A DNA stretch of 64,000 bases from Glaciecola blandensis (GTDB lineage Bacteria > Pseudomonadota > Gammaproteobacteria > Enterobacterales > Alteromonadaceae): contig NZ_JAVRIE010000004.1 in the NCBI RefSeq assembly GCF_031846165.1, positions 62,001 through 126,000 on the forward strand, written 5' to 3'. How positions within the stretch are numbered: the stretch's first letter is position 1; each line of letters begins with the position of its first letter. The translations under genes were made by a program, and so were the position numbers. The notes beneath the pieces were generated by a model. It was not told where the DNA came from, did not search any database, and saw nothing but the letters and a program-made list of their open reading frames with translations. Of the stretch, positions 26,440 through 35,048 are shown in pieces.

Positions 26440-26697
26440 ATGGCACATAAAAAGGCTGGTGGTAGTACCAAAAACGGTCGCGATTCAGAAAGTAAACGTC
26501 TTGGTGTAAAACGCTACGGCGGTCAAGAAGTACTTGCTGGCAATATCATTGTTCGTCAGCGTGGAACTAAATTCCACCCTGGAGACAACATGGGTATTGG
26601 TAAAGACCACACTTTATTCGCTCTTACAGACGGTAAAGTGCAGTTTGAAATCAAAGGCCCTAAAAACCGTAAATACGTAAGCATTGTTGCTGAGTAA
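26440..26697 (+). CDS. rpmA: 50S ribosomal protein L27
   Basis: An 85-residue bL27 beginning MAHKKAGGSTKNGRDS, the flexible N-terminus that reaches the peptidyl-transferase centre, so no N-terminal cleavage extension is present. AGGAG precedes the ATG. The operon ends at an intrinsic terminator just downstream. Confidence 0.99.
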   Translation: MAHKKAGGSTKNGRDSESKRLGVKRYGGQEVLAGNIIVRQRGTKFHPGDNMGIGKDHTLFALTDGKVQFEIKGPKNRKYVSIVAE

Positions 26698-26716
26698 TTC
26701 GGTCGAAGAATATCGG

Positions 26717-26745
26717 AAACCCCGCTATTAGCGGGGTTTTTTTTG
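26717..26745 (+). terminator. Terminator of rplU-rpmA
   Basis: CCCCGC-TATTA-GCGGGG followed by eight U, 20 bases after the rpmA stop. A strong intrinsic terminator. Confidence 0.95.
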
Positions 26746-26765
26746 GCCTCCTAAAAGGTGGTTCC

Positions 26766-26901
26766 AATTAAGAATAATCTCTCCCAGAATCTCTGCTTTT
26801 CGAAAAACGCTACGAGCTCATCCATGAGCGCTTAGGCAATCACATCCATGTGATTGCATATTTTCGAAAAGCAGAGATTCTGGACGAACTTATTCTTAGT
26901 T
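26766..26901. repeat. Cloverleaf-type inverted-repeat element 1
   Basis: A perfect 23-bp inverted repeat (26784-26806 with 26861-26883) is extended outward by a second pairing block (AATTAAGAATAA at 26766-26777 with 26890-26901, one mismatch). The enclosed loop holds two further hairpins: GCTCATCCATGAGC (26816-26829) and a 10-bp-stem palindrome at 26836-26857, both centred on CATCCATG. No ORF is present. The structure suggests a non-autonomous palindromic mobile element or a structured RNA. Confidence 0.75.
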
Positions 26902-26940
26902 CACTGCTAATTTAAGAGTTCGCATTTTGAAAAGCTCAAA

Positions 26941-27082
26941 AGCACTAATGCACTAATAGCCTGCAGCCTTTCCCTAAATAAAAGTGTCACTCGGCAGGAC
27001 GCCGAGTGCCAAGCGACCCATGGATGGGCTTGAAGCGCCTTTTATTTAGGGAAAGGCTGCAGGCTGTTAGTGCTCTAGTGCT
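26941..27082. repeat. Cloverleaf-type inverted-repeat element 2
   Basis: A perfect 26-bp inverted repeat (26958-26983 with 27040-27065) is flanked by a further imperfect 17-bp pairing (26941-26957 with 27066-27082, 14 of 17). Inside are two hairpins: CACTCGGC-AGGAC-GCCGAGTG (26988-27008) and CCCATGGATGGG (27017-27028). The latter contains CATGGATG, the reverse complement of the loop motif in element 1. The same architecture but different stem sequences indicate related, not identical, elements. Confidence 0.75.
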
Positions 27083-27130
27083 GTTGCTCCTATAAATTAT
27101 ATTTGCCAAACGAACTGCGCGTTAGTGCAG

Positions 27131-27158
27131 TTACGATGCTGGCAAAAGATGCTATAAT
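27131..27158 (+). promoter_or_regulatory. Probable promoter of obgE
   Basis: A perfect TATAAT at 27153-27158 with a TTACGA-like -35 sixteen bases upstream, about 75 bases before the obgE ATG and just downstream of inverted-repeat element 2. Confidence 0.55.
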
Positions 27159-27231
27159 TAGATCGTTATTTAATATAGCGCGAGCATATTGTGGTCGAGC
27201 TATCTACCAACCATAGGTTTAGAGAAAAGAT

Positions 27232-28410
27232 ATGAAGTTTGTTGATGAAGCAGAAATACGCGTTGAAGCTGGAGACGGTGGTAACGGCGTTATTGGATTC
27301 AGACGCGAGAAATACATCCCGAAGGGTGGGCCTGATGGTGGAGATGGTGGTGACGGCGGGAGTGTATATCTCGAGGCTGATGAAAACCTAAATACCCTTA
27401 TCGACTATCGTTTTGAACGATTCCACCGTGCTCAACGTGGTACGAACGGTCAAGGTGCAAACTGCACAGGCCGAGGCGGTGAAGATTTAATTTTGCCTGT
27501 CCCTGTGGGCACGCGAGCGACTGATAAAGATACCGGTGAATTGTTGGGTGACCTTACCGTGCATGGTCAGCGAATGAAAGTTGCTCAAGGCGGTTATCAC
27601 GGTTTGGGAAATGCTCGTTTTAAAAGCAGTACCAACCGTGCACCACGTATAAAAACAAATGGAACCCCTGGCGAAATCCGCACGCTTAGCTTAGAGCTAA
27701 TGTTGCTTGCTGATGTAGGACTCCTTGGCTTACCTAACGCTGGTAAATCTACTTTTATTCGGTCTGTTTCTGCGGCTAAACCAAAAGTTGCTGATTATCC
27801 ATTTACCACATTAGTACCGAACTTAGGCGTTGTCCGCTTAGATTCACAAGCTAGTTTTGTTATTGCAGATATTCCAGGACTGATCGAAGGTGCCTCGGAT
27901 GGTGCGGGTCTGGGTATTCAGTTTTTACGTCACCTAGAACGTTGCCGTGTATTACTTCACTTGATTGATATTATGCCAGCTGACGGATCTGATCCGGTAG
28001 AGAATGCGCTGACGATTGTTAACGAACTTGACCAATACAGCCCTAAGCTAGCAGCAAAGCCGCGTTGGTTAGTATTTAATAAAATTGACCTGATGCTGGA
28101 AGATGAAGCTAACGAAATCTGTGCCGAAATTGCGTCTAAACTTGGTTGGGAAGAAGACTACTATCAAATTTCAGCATTCCAAAAGTTAAATGTCGACGAA
28201 CTATGTCAGGATGTAATGGAGTTCATTGATTCCTTGCCTCCGGAGGAGTTGGCAACGGTTGAGCAAGATGAAGAAGACCAAGCTTTTAAATGGGATACTT
28301 ACCATGAAAAAGTGATTGCAGAACATCAGCATGATGACCTTGACGACGATTTAGACGATGATGATTGGGATGACGACGACTATGATGTCGAAGTGATATA
28401 CCAGAAGTAA
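27232..28410 (+). CDS. obgE: Obg/CgtA GTPase
   Basis: A 392-residue essential ribosome-associated GTPase. The Gly-rich Obg domain (1-158; PKGGPDGGDGGDGGS) is followed by a G domain with P-loop GLPNAGKST, DIPGLIEGA (G3) and NKID (G4). The C-terminus is an extremely acidic tail (from about 362, dominated by Asp). It acts in 50S assembly and stringent control. It follows rpmA at the usual locus, but two large inverted repeats separate it from the ribosomal genes, so it probably has its own promoter. Confidence 0.98.
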   Translation: MKFVDEAEIRVEAGDGGNGVIGFRREKYIPKGGPDGGDGGDGGSVYLEADENLNTLIDYRFERFHRAQRGTNGQGANCTGRGGEDLILPVPVGTRATDKDTGELLGDLTVHGQRMKVAQGGYHGLGNARFKSSTNRAPRIKTNGTPGEIRTLSLELMLLADVGLLGLPNAGKSTFIRSVSAAKPKVADYPFTTLVPNLGVVRLDSQASFVIADIPGLIEGASDGAGLGIQFLRHLERCRVLLHLIDIMPADGSDPVENALTIVNELDQYSPKLAAKPRWLVFNKIDLMLEDEANEICAEIASKLGWEEDYYQISAFQKLNVDELCQDVMEFIDSLPPEELATVEQDEEDQAFKWDTYHEKVIAEHQHDDLDDDLDDDDWDDDDYDVEVIYQK

Positions 28411-28427
28411 GAGGCAAAATTAGTAGT

Positions 28428-28916
28428 ATGACTATTTCAATGATAGCCGCAATGGCACATGGACGAGTGATTGGCGCTGATAATGCTATGCCTTGGCACT
28501 TACCTGCAGACCTAAAACATTTTAAATCTGTGACGATGGGAAAGCCGGTGATTATGGGTCGTCGCACTTATGAGTCGATTGGCAAAGCCCTTCCTGGTCG
28601 CCCTAATATTGTGATCAGCACTCAATCTGACTACACCCTAGACGACGCCTTAGTCGTCAACACCATTGACGACGCAATGGCTGCAGCAGCGCAATATGAT
28701 GAAGTAATGATCATTGGCGGTGGCAGTGTTTATGAAGCATTGTTACCAAAAGCGGATCGCTTATATCTGACGTTTATCGATTTAAACGTAGAAGGCGATA
28801 CGCATTTTCCAGATTACCAAGCCGCTGCATCATGGAATGAAAGTGAGAAAGAGGATCATACTAAGGATGAAAGAAATCCTTACGACTATACTTTTGTTAC
28901 GCTTGAACGCGCCTAA
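28428..28916 (+). CDS. folA: Dihydrofolate reductase
   Basis: A 162-residue DHFR that reduces dihydrofolate with NADPH. Motifs are MISMIAAMA-like N-terminus (SMIAAMAHGRVIG), NAMPWHLPADLKHFK with the catalytic acid Asp, GKPVIMGRRTYESIG and IGGGSVYEALLP. It follows obgE by 17 bases, so co-transcription is likely. Its last 20 bases overlap the 3' end of a convergent membrane-protein gene. Confidence 0.97.
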   Translation: MTISMIAAMAHGRVIGADNAMPWHLPADLKHFKSVTMGKPVIMGRRTYESIGKALPGRPNIVISTQSDYTLDDALVVNTIDDAMAAAAQYDEVMIIGGGSVYEALLPKADRLYLTFIDLNVEGDTHFPDYQAAASWNESEKEDHTKDERNPYDYTFVTLERA

Positions 28917-29415
28917 GTTTCCTATTTAAGCTCACGCTATATACAAAACCGTATACCGCACTAAAGAATATGGATGGGGCAACCGTCAGCCATAAATTCG
29001 GCGTTTCAAACATAATATTGATTGAGATAACGAAGCTTGCTTGAACCACTATTGCTGGTAATGGCGTGAGTAGAGTGCCAGGTAAGCACATTCCTTTACA
29101 TGCTCGTTCTACTTCTTTTAAGCTGGCTTCAAATGTCTTTGATGTTGCACAATCGTTGCTGAATATTGACGGCTTAAAAATGGTAGGCACCACGAATGGC
29201 AGACAATACTTCTTATCTTTAAAATGATGATAAAAGTATTCCAAGAAAAAAGTGAACACAAGCGTAATTGCGCCACTATAAACACCCTGAACTAAGGCTG
29301 CTTTTAGCAGCACATCTGGGTCGTCGCTTACTAGGCTATTGGCAAAGTATGCCCAAGTAGCATAGAAAACAAAGGCGATTACACCTGATATAGTCAGTCT
29401 TATAAAGGCAAACAT
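28897..29415 (-). CDS. Predicted four-helix membrane protein, unknown function
   Basis: A 172-residue protein with hydrophobic segments at about 5-27, 41-63, 118-138 and 142-163. The cytoplasmic or periplasmic middle loop (about 65-115) carries several Cys residues (KYCLPF, NDCATS, ERACKGMCLPG). No named family is recognised. It is downstream of rpoS with an 18-base gap, so it may be read from the rpoS transcript, and it overlaps folA tail to tail. Confidence 0.65.
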   Translation of the reverse strand: MFAFIRLTISGVIAFVFYATWAYFANSLVSDDPDVLLKAALVQGVYSGAITLVFTFFLEYFYHHFKDKKYCLPFVVPTIFKPSIFSNDCATSKTFEASLKEVERACKGMCLPGTLLTPLPAIVVQASFVISINIMFETPNLWLTVAPSIFFSAVYGFVYSVSLNRKLRRVQA

Positions 29416-29433
29416 AGTGTGTCTAGCAAGGTG

Positions 29434-30471
29434 CTAAGGCTCGTAGGTAAATAGTGATTCTATATCAAGACCTTGATGACGCATAACATCTTTCAATCGC
29501 TTTAAGGCTTCTACTTGGATTTGACGGACACGTTCGCGCGTGAGGCCTATTTCGGCACCAACATCTTCCAAGGTGGCAGGTTCGTGGCCGAGTAAACCGA
29601 AACGTCTTGCCAATACTTCACGTTGCTTTGGATTGAGCTCTTCTAGCCACCTGACAATATTTGACTTCATATCGTTGGTTTGAAGTTGGTTTTCAGGGCC
29701 TGTCTCGTGCTCGTCTGCGAGCATGTCAAGTAAGGCTTTACTCTCTTCGTCACTTCCAATGGGCGTATCAACGGAACTAATGCGTTCATTTAGTTTCAAC
29801 ATCTTTTGCACACTCGCAACCGGTGCATCGCTTGCATCTGCTATTTCTTCAGCGGTCGGTTCGTGATCAAGTTCCTGTGCTAACTTTCTTGCAGTACGCA
29901 GATATAGATTGAGTTCTTTGACAATATGAATCGGAAGTCGAATGGTTCTAGTTTGGTTCATTAAGGCACGTTCAATGGTTTGACGTATCCACCAAGTCGC
30001 ATAGGTAGAAAAGCGAAACCCTCTTTCCGGATCAAATTTTTCAACGGCTCTAATCAGACCCAAGTTGCCCTCTTCAATCAGATCTAGCAGCGCCAAACCT
30101 CGGTTATTGTATCTTCGCGCTATCTTAACTACTAAGCGCAAATTGCTGACTATCATGCGTTCTCGAGACTTTTCGTTACCCTTGAGTGCCTCGCGAGAAA
30201 ACTTCACTTCCTCTTCAGCCGTAAGCAAAGGGGAGAAACCAATCTCACCAAGATACATTTGGGTCGCATCTAGTTGCTTTGCGCTTATCTCTTCGCTTAC
30301 TGCTTGCTTGGTGTTTGAGCTAGCGCTTTTGGCTTGGTCTGTATCGGATTCCATGTCTATTTCAGTGACGCCCTCATCAATGTCGTCAACAGCCTCTATC
30401 AAATCAGAGCCGTCCTGAGTTTGCTTTTTAGTCATGATTTTTTTTGTTTTCGTATCGGTCTTCGGGCTCAT
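29434..30471 (-). CDS. rpoS: RNA polymerase sigma factor RpoS (sigma-38)
   Basis: A 345-residue stationary-phase/general stress sigma factor. Region 1.2 has DATQMYLGEIGFSPLLTAEEEV, region 2 has RMIVSNLRLVVKIARRYNNRGL, DLIEEGNLGLIRAVEKFDPERGFRF and TYATWWIRQTIERALM (written here as short pieces of one block), and region 4.2 has LEDVGAEIGLTRERVRQIQ. The N-terminus is longer and more acidic than in E. coli RpoS (330). The start at 30471 is chosen because GGAG lies seven bases upstream. It is downstream of nlpD, and the rpoS promoter often lies inside nlpD. Confidence 0.97.
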   Translation of the reverse strand: MSPKTDTKTKKIMTKKQTQDGSDLIEAVDDIDEGVTEIDMESDTDQAKSASSNTKQAVSEEISAKQLDATQMYLGEIGFSPLLTAEEEVKFSREALKGNEKSRERMIVSNLRLVVKIARRYNNRGLALLDLIEEGNLGLIRAVEKFDPERGFRFSTYATWWIRQTIERALMNQTRTIRLPIHIVKELNLYLRTARKLAQELDHEPTAEEIADASDAPVASVQKMLKLNERISSVDTPIGSDEESKALLDMLADEHETGPENQLQTNDMKSNIVRWLEELNPKQREVLARRFGLLGHEPATLEDVGAEIGLTRERVRQIQVEALKRLKDVMRHQGLDIESLFTYEP

Positions 30472-30540
30472 CGTTTGTCTCCAAACTTGGCGCATTGGTT
30501 CAGACTATAAAGTGCATGAGTTGCAAAAAAGAAACGTAGT

Positions 30541-31410
30541 CTATTGCGGAGGCAAAAAAGAATAGGGATCGAGCGATTTGCCTTTGCGGCGAATTTCAAA
30601 ATGCAACATGACTTCGCTATTGTCAGCGCGGCCCATGGTTGCAATTTTTTGTCCCTGCGTAACATATGTTTGTTCACCCACTAAAATCGTATCATTGTGC
30701 GCATAAGCGCTGAGTAGATTATTGTCATGTTTCACAATAATGAGATTGCCGTAGCCTTTTAAAGCGTTACCTGCATAGACAACCTTGCCACTTGCCGCTG
30801 CGTATATAGGAGAACTTAACTGACCCCTAATATCGACACCACGGTTTGTACCATCACTGCCAACTACCGCAGATGCAGATCTGCCTTTCGCCGGCCATAT
30901 CCATGAACTTGATTGTGAATCTGAAACCCTATTATCAGGTTTACTCGACGTTTTGATATTGTTTTTAGATTTTTTTCGATGAGCGTCTGACTTAGGTTCA
31001 CCATACGCTTGTGGTTTGATAGGGTCAACTACTACTTTGGTTGATTGTGCTGTCGTTTTTGCTATTACCTTGTTTTGTCTATGGTTATTTTTTGCGGGTG
31101 CAGCAATTAGTCGCAGTTTTTGGCCAGGAAATATGTTGTAAGGCGCTGAAATATCATTGTAACGTGCAATATCTCGATAATCATTTCCACTGTAAAAAGC
31201 GACCGCAAACAGTGTATCACCGCGTTGTACGATATAGCTCTCACCAGAGATTTCAGTCAAATTGTTACGTTTGGTAATGTTGGTATCTAGCGATACGACA
31301 GGTGCCGGAAGATGACGTGAGTTACACGCTGCAAGTAGCGTGAAGGCGAATAATAATGCGATGAGATACTTAGTGCTCAGTGCGATCCGTTTAACCAAGC
31401 GAGAGATCAT
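30541..31410 (-). CDS. nlpD: NlpD, LysM/M23 murein hydrolase activator lipoprotein
   Basis: A 289-residue outer-membrane lipoprotein. The signal peptide ends in the lipobox LLAAC (Cys29), a LysM peptidoglycan-binding domain starts at SYIVQRGDTLFAVAF, a basic/Ser-rich linker follows, and there is a C-terminal M23 domain. In the M23 domain the first zinc-ligand His is replaced (TNRGVDIRG, Asn), as in other NlpD proteins, so it should activate amidase AmiC rather than cut peptidoglycan itself. It lies between yqaA and rpoS. Confidence 0.96.
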   Translation of the reverse strand: MISRLVKRIALSTKYLIALLFAFTLLAACNSRHLPAPVVSLDTNITKRNNLTEISGESYIVQRGDTLFAVAFYSGNDYRDIARYNDISAPYNIFPGQKLRLIAAPAKNNHRQNKVIAKTTAQSTKVVVDPIKPQAYGEPKSDAHRKKSKNNIKTSSKPDNRVSDSQSSSWIWPAKGRSASAVVGSDGTNRGVDIRGQLSSPIYAAASGKVVYAGNALKGYGNLIIVKHDNNLLSAYAHNDTILVGEQTYVTQGQKIATMGRADNSEVMLHFEIRRKGKSLDPYSFLPPQ

Positions 31411-31416
31411 GATCCG

Positions 31417-31995
31417 TTACCTGAATATCAAATAAAGAACAACAGCAATAGCGACCGTCGCCCAGCCAATGACTTCGATATACTTTTTAAGCTTCAGTTC
31501 CATCATAGGTCCGCCATATTTCATCAAAGCAGCCACCAGGAAAAAGCGTAAACCTCGGCCTATTGTTGAAGCGACGATAAATGGCAGAAGGGCCATATGC
31601 ATGAAGCCAGCAGTAATTGTAAATACTTTATAGGGAATAGGTGAAAAGCCAGCTAGAAATACTACCCAAACACCATATTGCTCAAACCATAAGGTTGCTT
31701 GTTCTAACTTGGCTTGATAACCCATATCAATCACTAAAGGTTGGATCATGGTTTCAAAGGCAAAATAACCAAGTAAATAACCAAGTACGCCGCCAATGAC
31801 CGAAGCTATCGTGGTAACAGCTGCAAATCGCCAAGCTTTTTGTGGCTGACTGAGCGCCATTGGTGCAAGCATCACATCTGGGGGAATAGGAAAAAACATC
31901 GACTCTGAACAACTCAAACCTGCTAAATATTTTTCGGCATGTCTGTGCTGGGCCCATTTTAAGCATAGGTCGTAGCAACGTTCAAAAATTTTCAA
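31417..31995 (-). CDS. yqaA: YqaA-like DedA/VTT-fold inner-membrane protein
   Basis: A 192-residue membrane protein of the DedA/SNARE-associated (VTT) superfamily. It has the FPIPPDVMLAPMAL segment, GYLLGYFAFE and the family block FLAGFSPIPYKVFTITAGFMH (split over two helices). It is probably involved in lipid or membrane homeostasis; the exact role is unknown. The start appears to be TTG at 31995, overlapping the pcm stop (TTGA), which implies translational coupling. The neighbours pcm and nlpD are its standard context in marine gammaproteobacteria. Confidence 0.85.
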   Translation of the reverse strand: MKIFERCYDLCLKWAQHRHAEKYLAGLSCSESMFFPIPPDVMLAPMALSQPQKAWRFAAVTTIASVIGGVLGYLLGYFAFETMIQPLVIDMGYQAKLEQATLWFEQYGVWVVFLAGFSPIPYKVFTITAGFMHMALLPFIVASTIGRGLRFFLVAALMKYGGPMMELKLKKYIEVIGWATVAIAVVLYLIFR

Positions 31996-32630
31996 AGTAA
32001 GGCTCCCGCGACTAAAGGAACGAACCTAACCGCTTCGATGGTTTGTTCGATAAACTCGTCGCCTTTGCGGTCAATACACTTGAGTTGTTGTTGGTCATTT
32101 CCTACAGGAATAATTAATCGACCTCCGTCATTCAGTTGGTCAACTAATGCCTGTGGCAATTCAGCCGCGGCCGCTGTAACGATAATGCCGTCGAACGGTG
32201 CTTTGCTTTTCCAGCCTTCCCAGCCATCACCGTGCTTCATTGAAATATTGTGAAAGTCGAGCTGATTCATGCGTCGCTTGGCTTGAAATTGTAAGGACTT
32301 GATACGTTCTACTGAAAAAACTTGCTCAAAAATACCGGCCAGTATTGCTGTTTGATAGCCAGAACCCGTGCCAATTTCTAAAATTCTTTTTGGCGTATTG
32401 TCTGCCTTTAATAGCAACTCTGTCATCTTAGCCACAATATATGGCTGCGAGATAGTTTGGCCTTGGCCTATTGGAAGGGCCGTATTTTGATACGCCTTGT
32501 GCTTTAACGCATCGGGAATAAAAATATCGCGCGGTATATTGGCTATCGCCGTGAGTACTCGATTGTCACTTACGCCTTCTTGTTCGAGTAATTGGGCCAG
32601 TTGTAAGCCTCGGCGTGATGATAAAGCCAT
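31992..32630 (-). CDS. pcm: Protein-L-isoaspartate O-methyltransferase
   Basis: A 212-residue SAM-dependent repair enzyme that methylates isoaspartyl residues of aged proteins. Motif I is LEIGTGSGYQTAIL, the substrate-side motif is QTISQPYIVAKMTELL, and FDGIIVTAAAAELPQAL follows. The start at 32630 is supported by AGGA seven bases upstream; the frame is open to 32660 but has no ribosome site there. It sits 8 bases after surE and overlaps yqaA, in the conserved surE-pcm-nlpD-rpoS order. Confidence 0.97.
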   Translation of the reverse strand: MALSSRRGLQLAQLLEQEGVSDNRVLTAIANIPRDIFIPDALKHKAYQNTALPIGQGQTISQPYIVAKMTELLLKADNTPKRILEIGTGSGYQTAILAGIFEQVFSVERIKSLQFQAKRRMNQLDFHNISMKHGDGWEGWKSKAPFDGIIVTAAAAELPQALVDQLNDGGRLIIPVGNDQQQLKCIDRKGDEFIEQTIEAVRFVPLVAGALL

Positions 32631-32638
32631 TTTATTTC

Positions 32639-33388
32639 CTAATCTTCTTTGCTTAACCAAGCATTCATACTGTTTACTTTTTCATGGACAGTCATATCCA
32701 CTGACATGGGTGTCACGGAACAGAAGCCTTGGTTCAGGGCCGCAAAATCCGTACCTTCACCAGCATCTTGTTCACTGCCTAACTTGCCGTACCAATATAT
32801 CGTCCTGCCAAAGGGGTCAGCGCTTTGCACCATTGTTTCAGCACGATGCCGTTTGCCCAAGCGCGTAGCCACAATACCCTTGATATCTTCATAAGCAATG
32901 GCTGGTACATTCACATTTAATATTTCGTTTGGCGCTAGAGGGTGACTTGCGATCCTACGAATGATATCGCAGGTGATCTTAGCGGCGCTACTAAAATAAT
33001 CTTCTTGTTTACTATTTAGTGAGACAGCAATCGCTGGCAAGCCCATATGGCGGCCTTCTAGGGCTGCTGCGACAGTGCCAGAATAAATTGTATCGTCACC
33101 AAGATTGGGCCCATGATTGATGCCAGAAACGACAAGATCTGGCTCTTCATCCATAAAACGACCAATGCCAAGCTGAACACAGTCAGACGGTGTCCCATTC
33201 ACGGCATAAAAGCCATTTGGCATTTTCTCTATACGCAAGGGCGTATGCAAGGATAGGGCATTACTCATTCCGCTGCAATTACGGTCAGGTGCGATCACTG
33301 TTACGTCATGTTCTTTCGCGAGGTATTCATGCAGAACTGCGATCCCTTTTGCATTCACGCCGTCATCGTTACTAAGCAATATATTCAT
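32639..33388 (-). CDS. surE: 5'/3'-nucleotidase SurE
   Basis: A 249-residue metal-dependent nucleotidase/exopolyphosphatase. The metal-binding N-terminus MNILLSNDDG contains the invariant Asp-Asp pair; DRNCSGMSNALSL and VSGINHGPNLGDDTIYSGTV are the other active-site loops. It hydrolyses nucleoside monophosphates in stress survival. It lies between truD and pcm in the usual order. Confidence 0.97.
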   Translation of the reverse strand: MNILLSNDDGVNAKGIAVLHEYLAKEHDVTVIAPDRNCSGMSNALSLHTPLRIEKMPNGFYAVNGTPSDCVQLGIGRFMDEEPDLVVSGINHGPNLGDDTIYSGTVAAALEGRHMGLPAIAVSLNSKQEDYFSSAAKITCDIIRRIASHPLAPNEILNVNVPAIAYEDIKGIVATRLGKRHRAETMVQSADPFGRTIYWYGKLGSEQDAGEGTDFAALNQGFCSVTPMSVDMTVHEKVNSMNAWLSKED

Positions 33389-33427
33389 CGTGCTCTTGAC
33401 CTTACATTATTGAATAATGGAGAAACC

Positions 33428-34564
33428 TTACACATCCATTAGCTCCCTTACAATAGAGGTTGCGAAACAGCCTGACGGTAGGGAGAAGCTGAGCTTCAAA
33501 ACATCGTCGTTATACTGCCATTCAAAATCTTCAGGCACTATGCGTATTGCCCGGCGTTCTTGTTTCAAACCTAAGTCATTCAAGGTTTGAGTAACGGCCT
33601 TATGGTGACTAACACAGGCCAACTCAAACTCTTTCGCATCTTGAGATGTGTGTAACTTACCATTACCCCACATAGGGGCCGTGACATTGACATCATACGC
33701 AGCAAGGCGGGTGTCCACTTTCGCTTGTTCTTCGGCTTTATCATTAACAAAAAAACTATTCGAACCACTCAACTGCATGGCATCGCCCGGTAGCGCTTTA
33801 AAAAAACAGTCTTGTTCAATACGCTGGTGAATGATCTCGTTGAATAACCAGCTTCGCAAGGCTGAGATGGCCATAGAACGTTTATTTCTGTTCCTAATTT
33901 GCTCACCGTCTATGAGCTTTTCGGCCAAGGCTAAGTTGCCACCCTTGACACTTTTTACAGGTTCAACGCCGGCGCTATTCGTTTCAGTCACTAAGGGGGG
34001 AGATATTTCTGACGACGCTAAATCATTTGGTACTGATACCCGAATTTCGCCGAAGCGCTGGCTACCGTAATAGTTTGGTGCGCCCAATTGTTTGATTTTT
34101 TCTAGGCGTTGGAGCAGGTCGCTATCGTTGAAACCGTCGTTAAAATGAATATTTCGGATAGTCACTTCGAAGCGATTGCCCTTCAGCACTCCTACCCGTA
34201 ACTTACGATCGTTTCTGGTGACCTCTAGTATTCGTGCACCGTCTAAATTGAAGGCGTTCCAGTCAGGCTCTTTGAAATTAGCGATGTGCACACCGAACCA
34301 CTGTCGAGTGAGAGCAAACTTATCTTTGCGACCGGCATAGGTAATATTACGTAATGGTAAATTCGCAAACTTCGCGATCTCTTCAGCAACAAAGGCAGTG
34401 TTCAAATTGGTTTTTTCTAGCCAAAGGAAAATATGCTCCCCACTGCCACTTGGTATAAAACCTAGTTGCTCTTCAACCACAAAGTCACTGAGCGTGTGTT
34501 TTAATACGCCATTGCCCAGTGAGACACCGTGTAAACGACGCCAGTGTGAGGTGCTTAAAGACAT
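33428..34564 (-). CDS. truD: tRNA pseudouridine(13) synthase
   Basis: A 378-residue TruD. The catalytic Asp lies in AGRKDKFALTRQWF (about 82), and NYYGSQRFGE and GNRFEVTIRN are typical. It isomerises U13 in tRNA-Glu. It starts 4 bases after the ispF stop, so it is co-transcribed with ispD-ispF. The protein is somewhat longer than E. coli TruD (349) owing to an inserted Ser/Pro-rich stretch at about 180-215. Confidence 0.95.
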   Translation of the reverse strand: MSLSTSHWRRLHGVSLGNGVLKHTLSDFVVEEQLGFIPSGSGEHIFLWLEKTNLNTAFVAEEIAKFANLPLRNITYAGRKDKFALTRQWFGVHIANFKEPDWNAFNLDGARILEVTRNDRKLRVGVLKGNRFEVTIRNIHFNDGFNDSDLLQRLEKIKQLGAPNYYGSQRFGEIRVSVPNDLASSEISPPLVTETNSAGVEPVKSVKGGNLALAEKLIDGEQIRNRNKRSMAISALRSWLFNEIIHQRIEQDCFFKALPGDAMQLSGSNSFFVNDKAEEQAKVDTRLAAYDVNVTAPMWGNGKLHTSQDAKEFELACVSHHKAVTQTLNDLGLKQERRAIRIVPEDFEWQYNDDVLKLSFSLPSGCFATSIVRELMDV

Positions 34565-34568
34565 CAGC

Positions 34569-35048
34569 TTAACGACTTGGACAAACTAAAACGACGGCAG
34601 TACAAGCAATACCTTCTTCGCGTCCCACAAAGCCAAGGCCCTCAGTGGTGGTGGCTTTGATACTGATATCTTTTACTGAAACACCCATCGCATCTGAAAT
34701 TGCTTCTCTCATAAACGTAATATGAGGAGCCATTTTTGGTGCTTGTGCCTCAATCGTGATATCAGCATTGCCTAACATATAGCCTAAATCTAAAATGCGC
34801 TGATAAACTAGACGCAAAAGTTCTAGACTGCTGATATTTTCAAACTTTTTATCAGTGTCTGGGAAATGATGCCCAATGTCGCCCAGTGCGAGTGAGCCGA
34901 GTAAGGCATCGCATAGAGCGTGTAATGCGACATCACCATCTGAATGGGCTATTAAGCCGCGCTCATGAGCGATACAAACACCACCAATTGTAATTGGACC
35001 CATACCACCGAATTTATGTACATCGTAACCATGTCCGATTCTGAACAT
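34569..35048 (-). CDS. ispF: 2-C-methyl-D-erythritol 2,4-cyclodiphosphate synthase
   Basis: A 159-residue MEP-pathway enzyme. The zinc site GHGYDVHKF (Asp8, His10), AHSDGDVALHALCDALLG and the C-terminal KATTTEGLGFVGR are all visible. Its ATG overlaps the ispD stop (TGATG), so translation is coupled to ispD, the preceding but one enzyme of the pathway. Confidence 0.98.
   Translation of the reverse strand: MFRIGHGYDVHKFGGMGPITIGGVCIAHERGLIAHSDGDVALHALCDALLGSLALGDIGHHFPDTDKKFENISSLELLRLVYQRILDLGYMLGNADITIEAQAPKMAPHITFMREAISDAMGVSVKDISIKATTTEGLGFVGREEGIACTAVVLVCPSR

Noticed and set aside
26005..26448. 147-residue ORF opposite rplU
   Set aside because: Antisense to an essential ribosomal gene and its promoter, with no independent support.
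26766..27082. Inverted repeats as integron attC sites or tRNA-like genes
   Set aside because: No attC core sites (R'/R'' with GTTRRRY) and no tRNA T-loop or anticodon arm were seen.
28322..28410. Asp-rich repeats at the obgE 3' end as a tandem-repeat insertion
   Set aside because: Acidic C-terminal tails are normal for Obg proteins of gammaproteobacteria.
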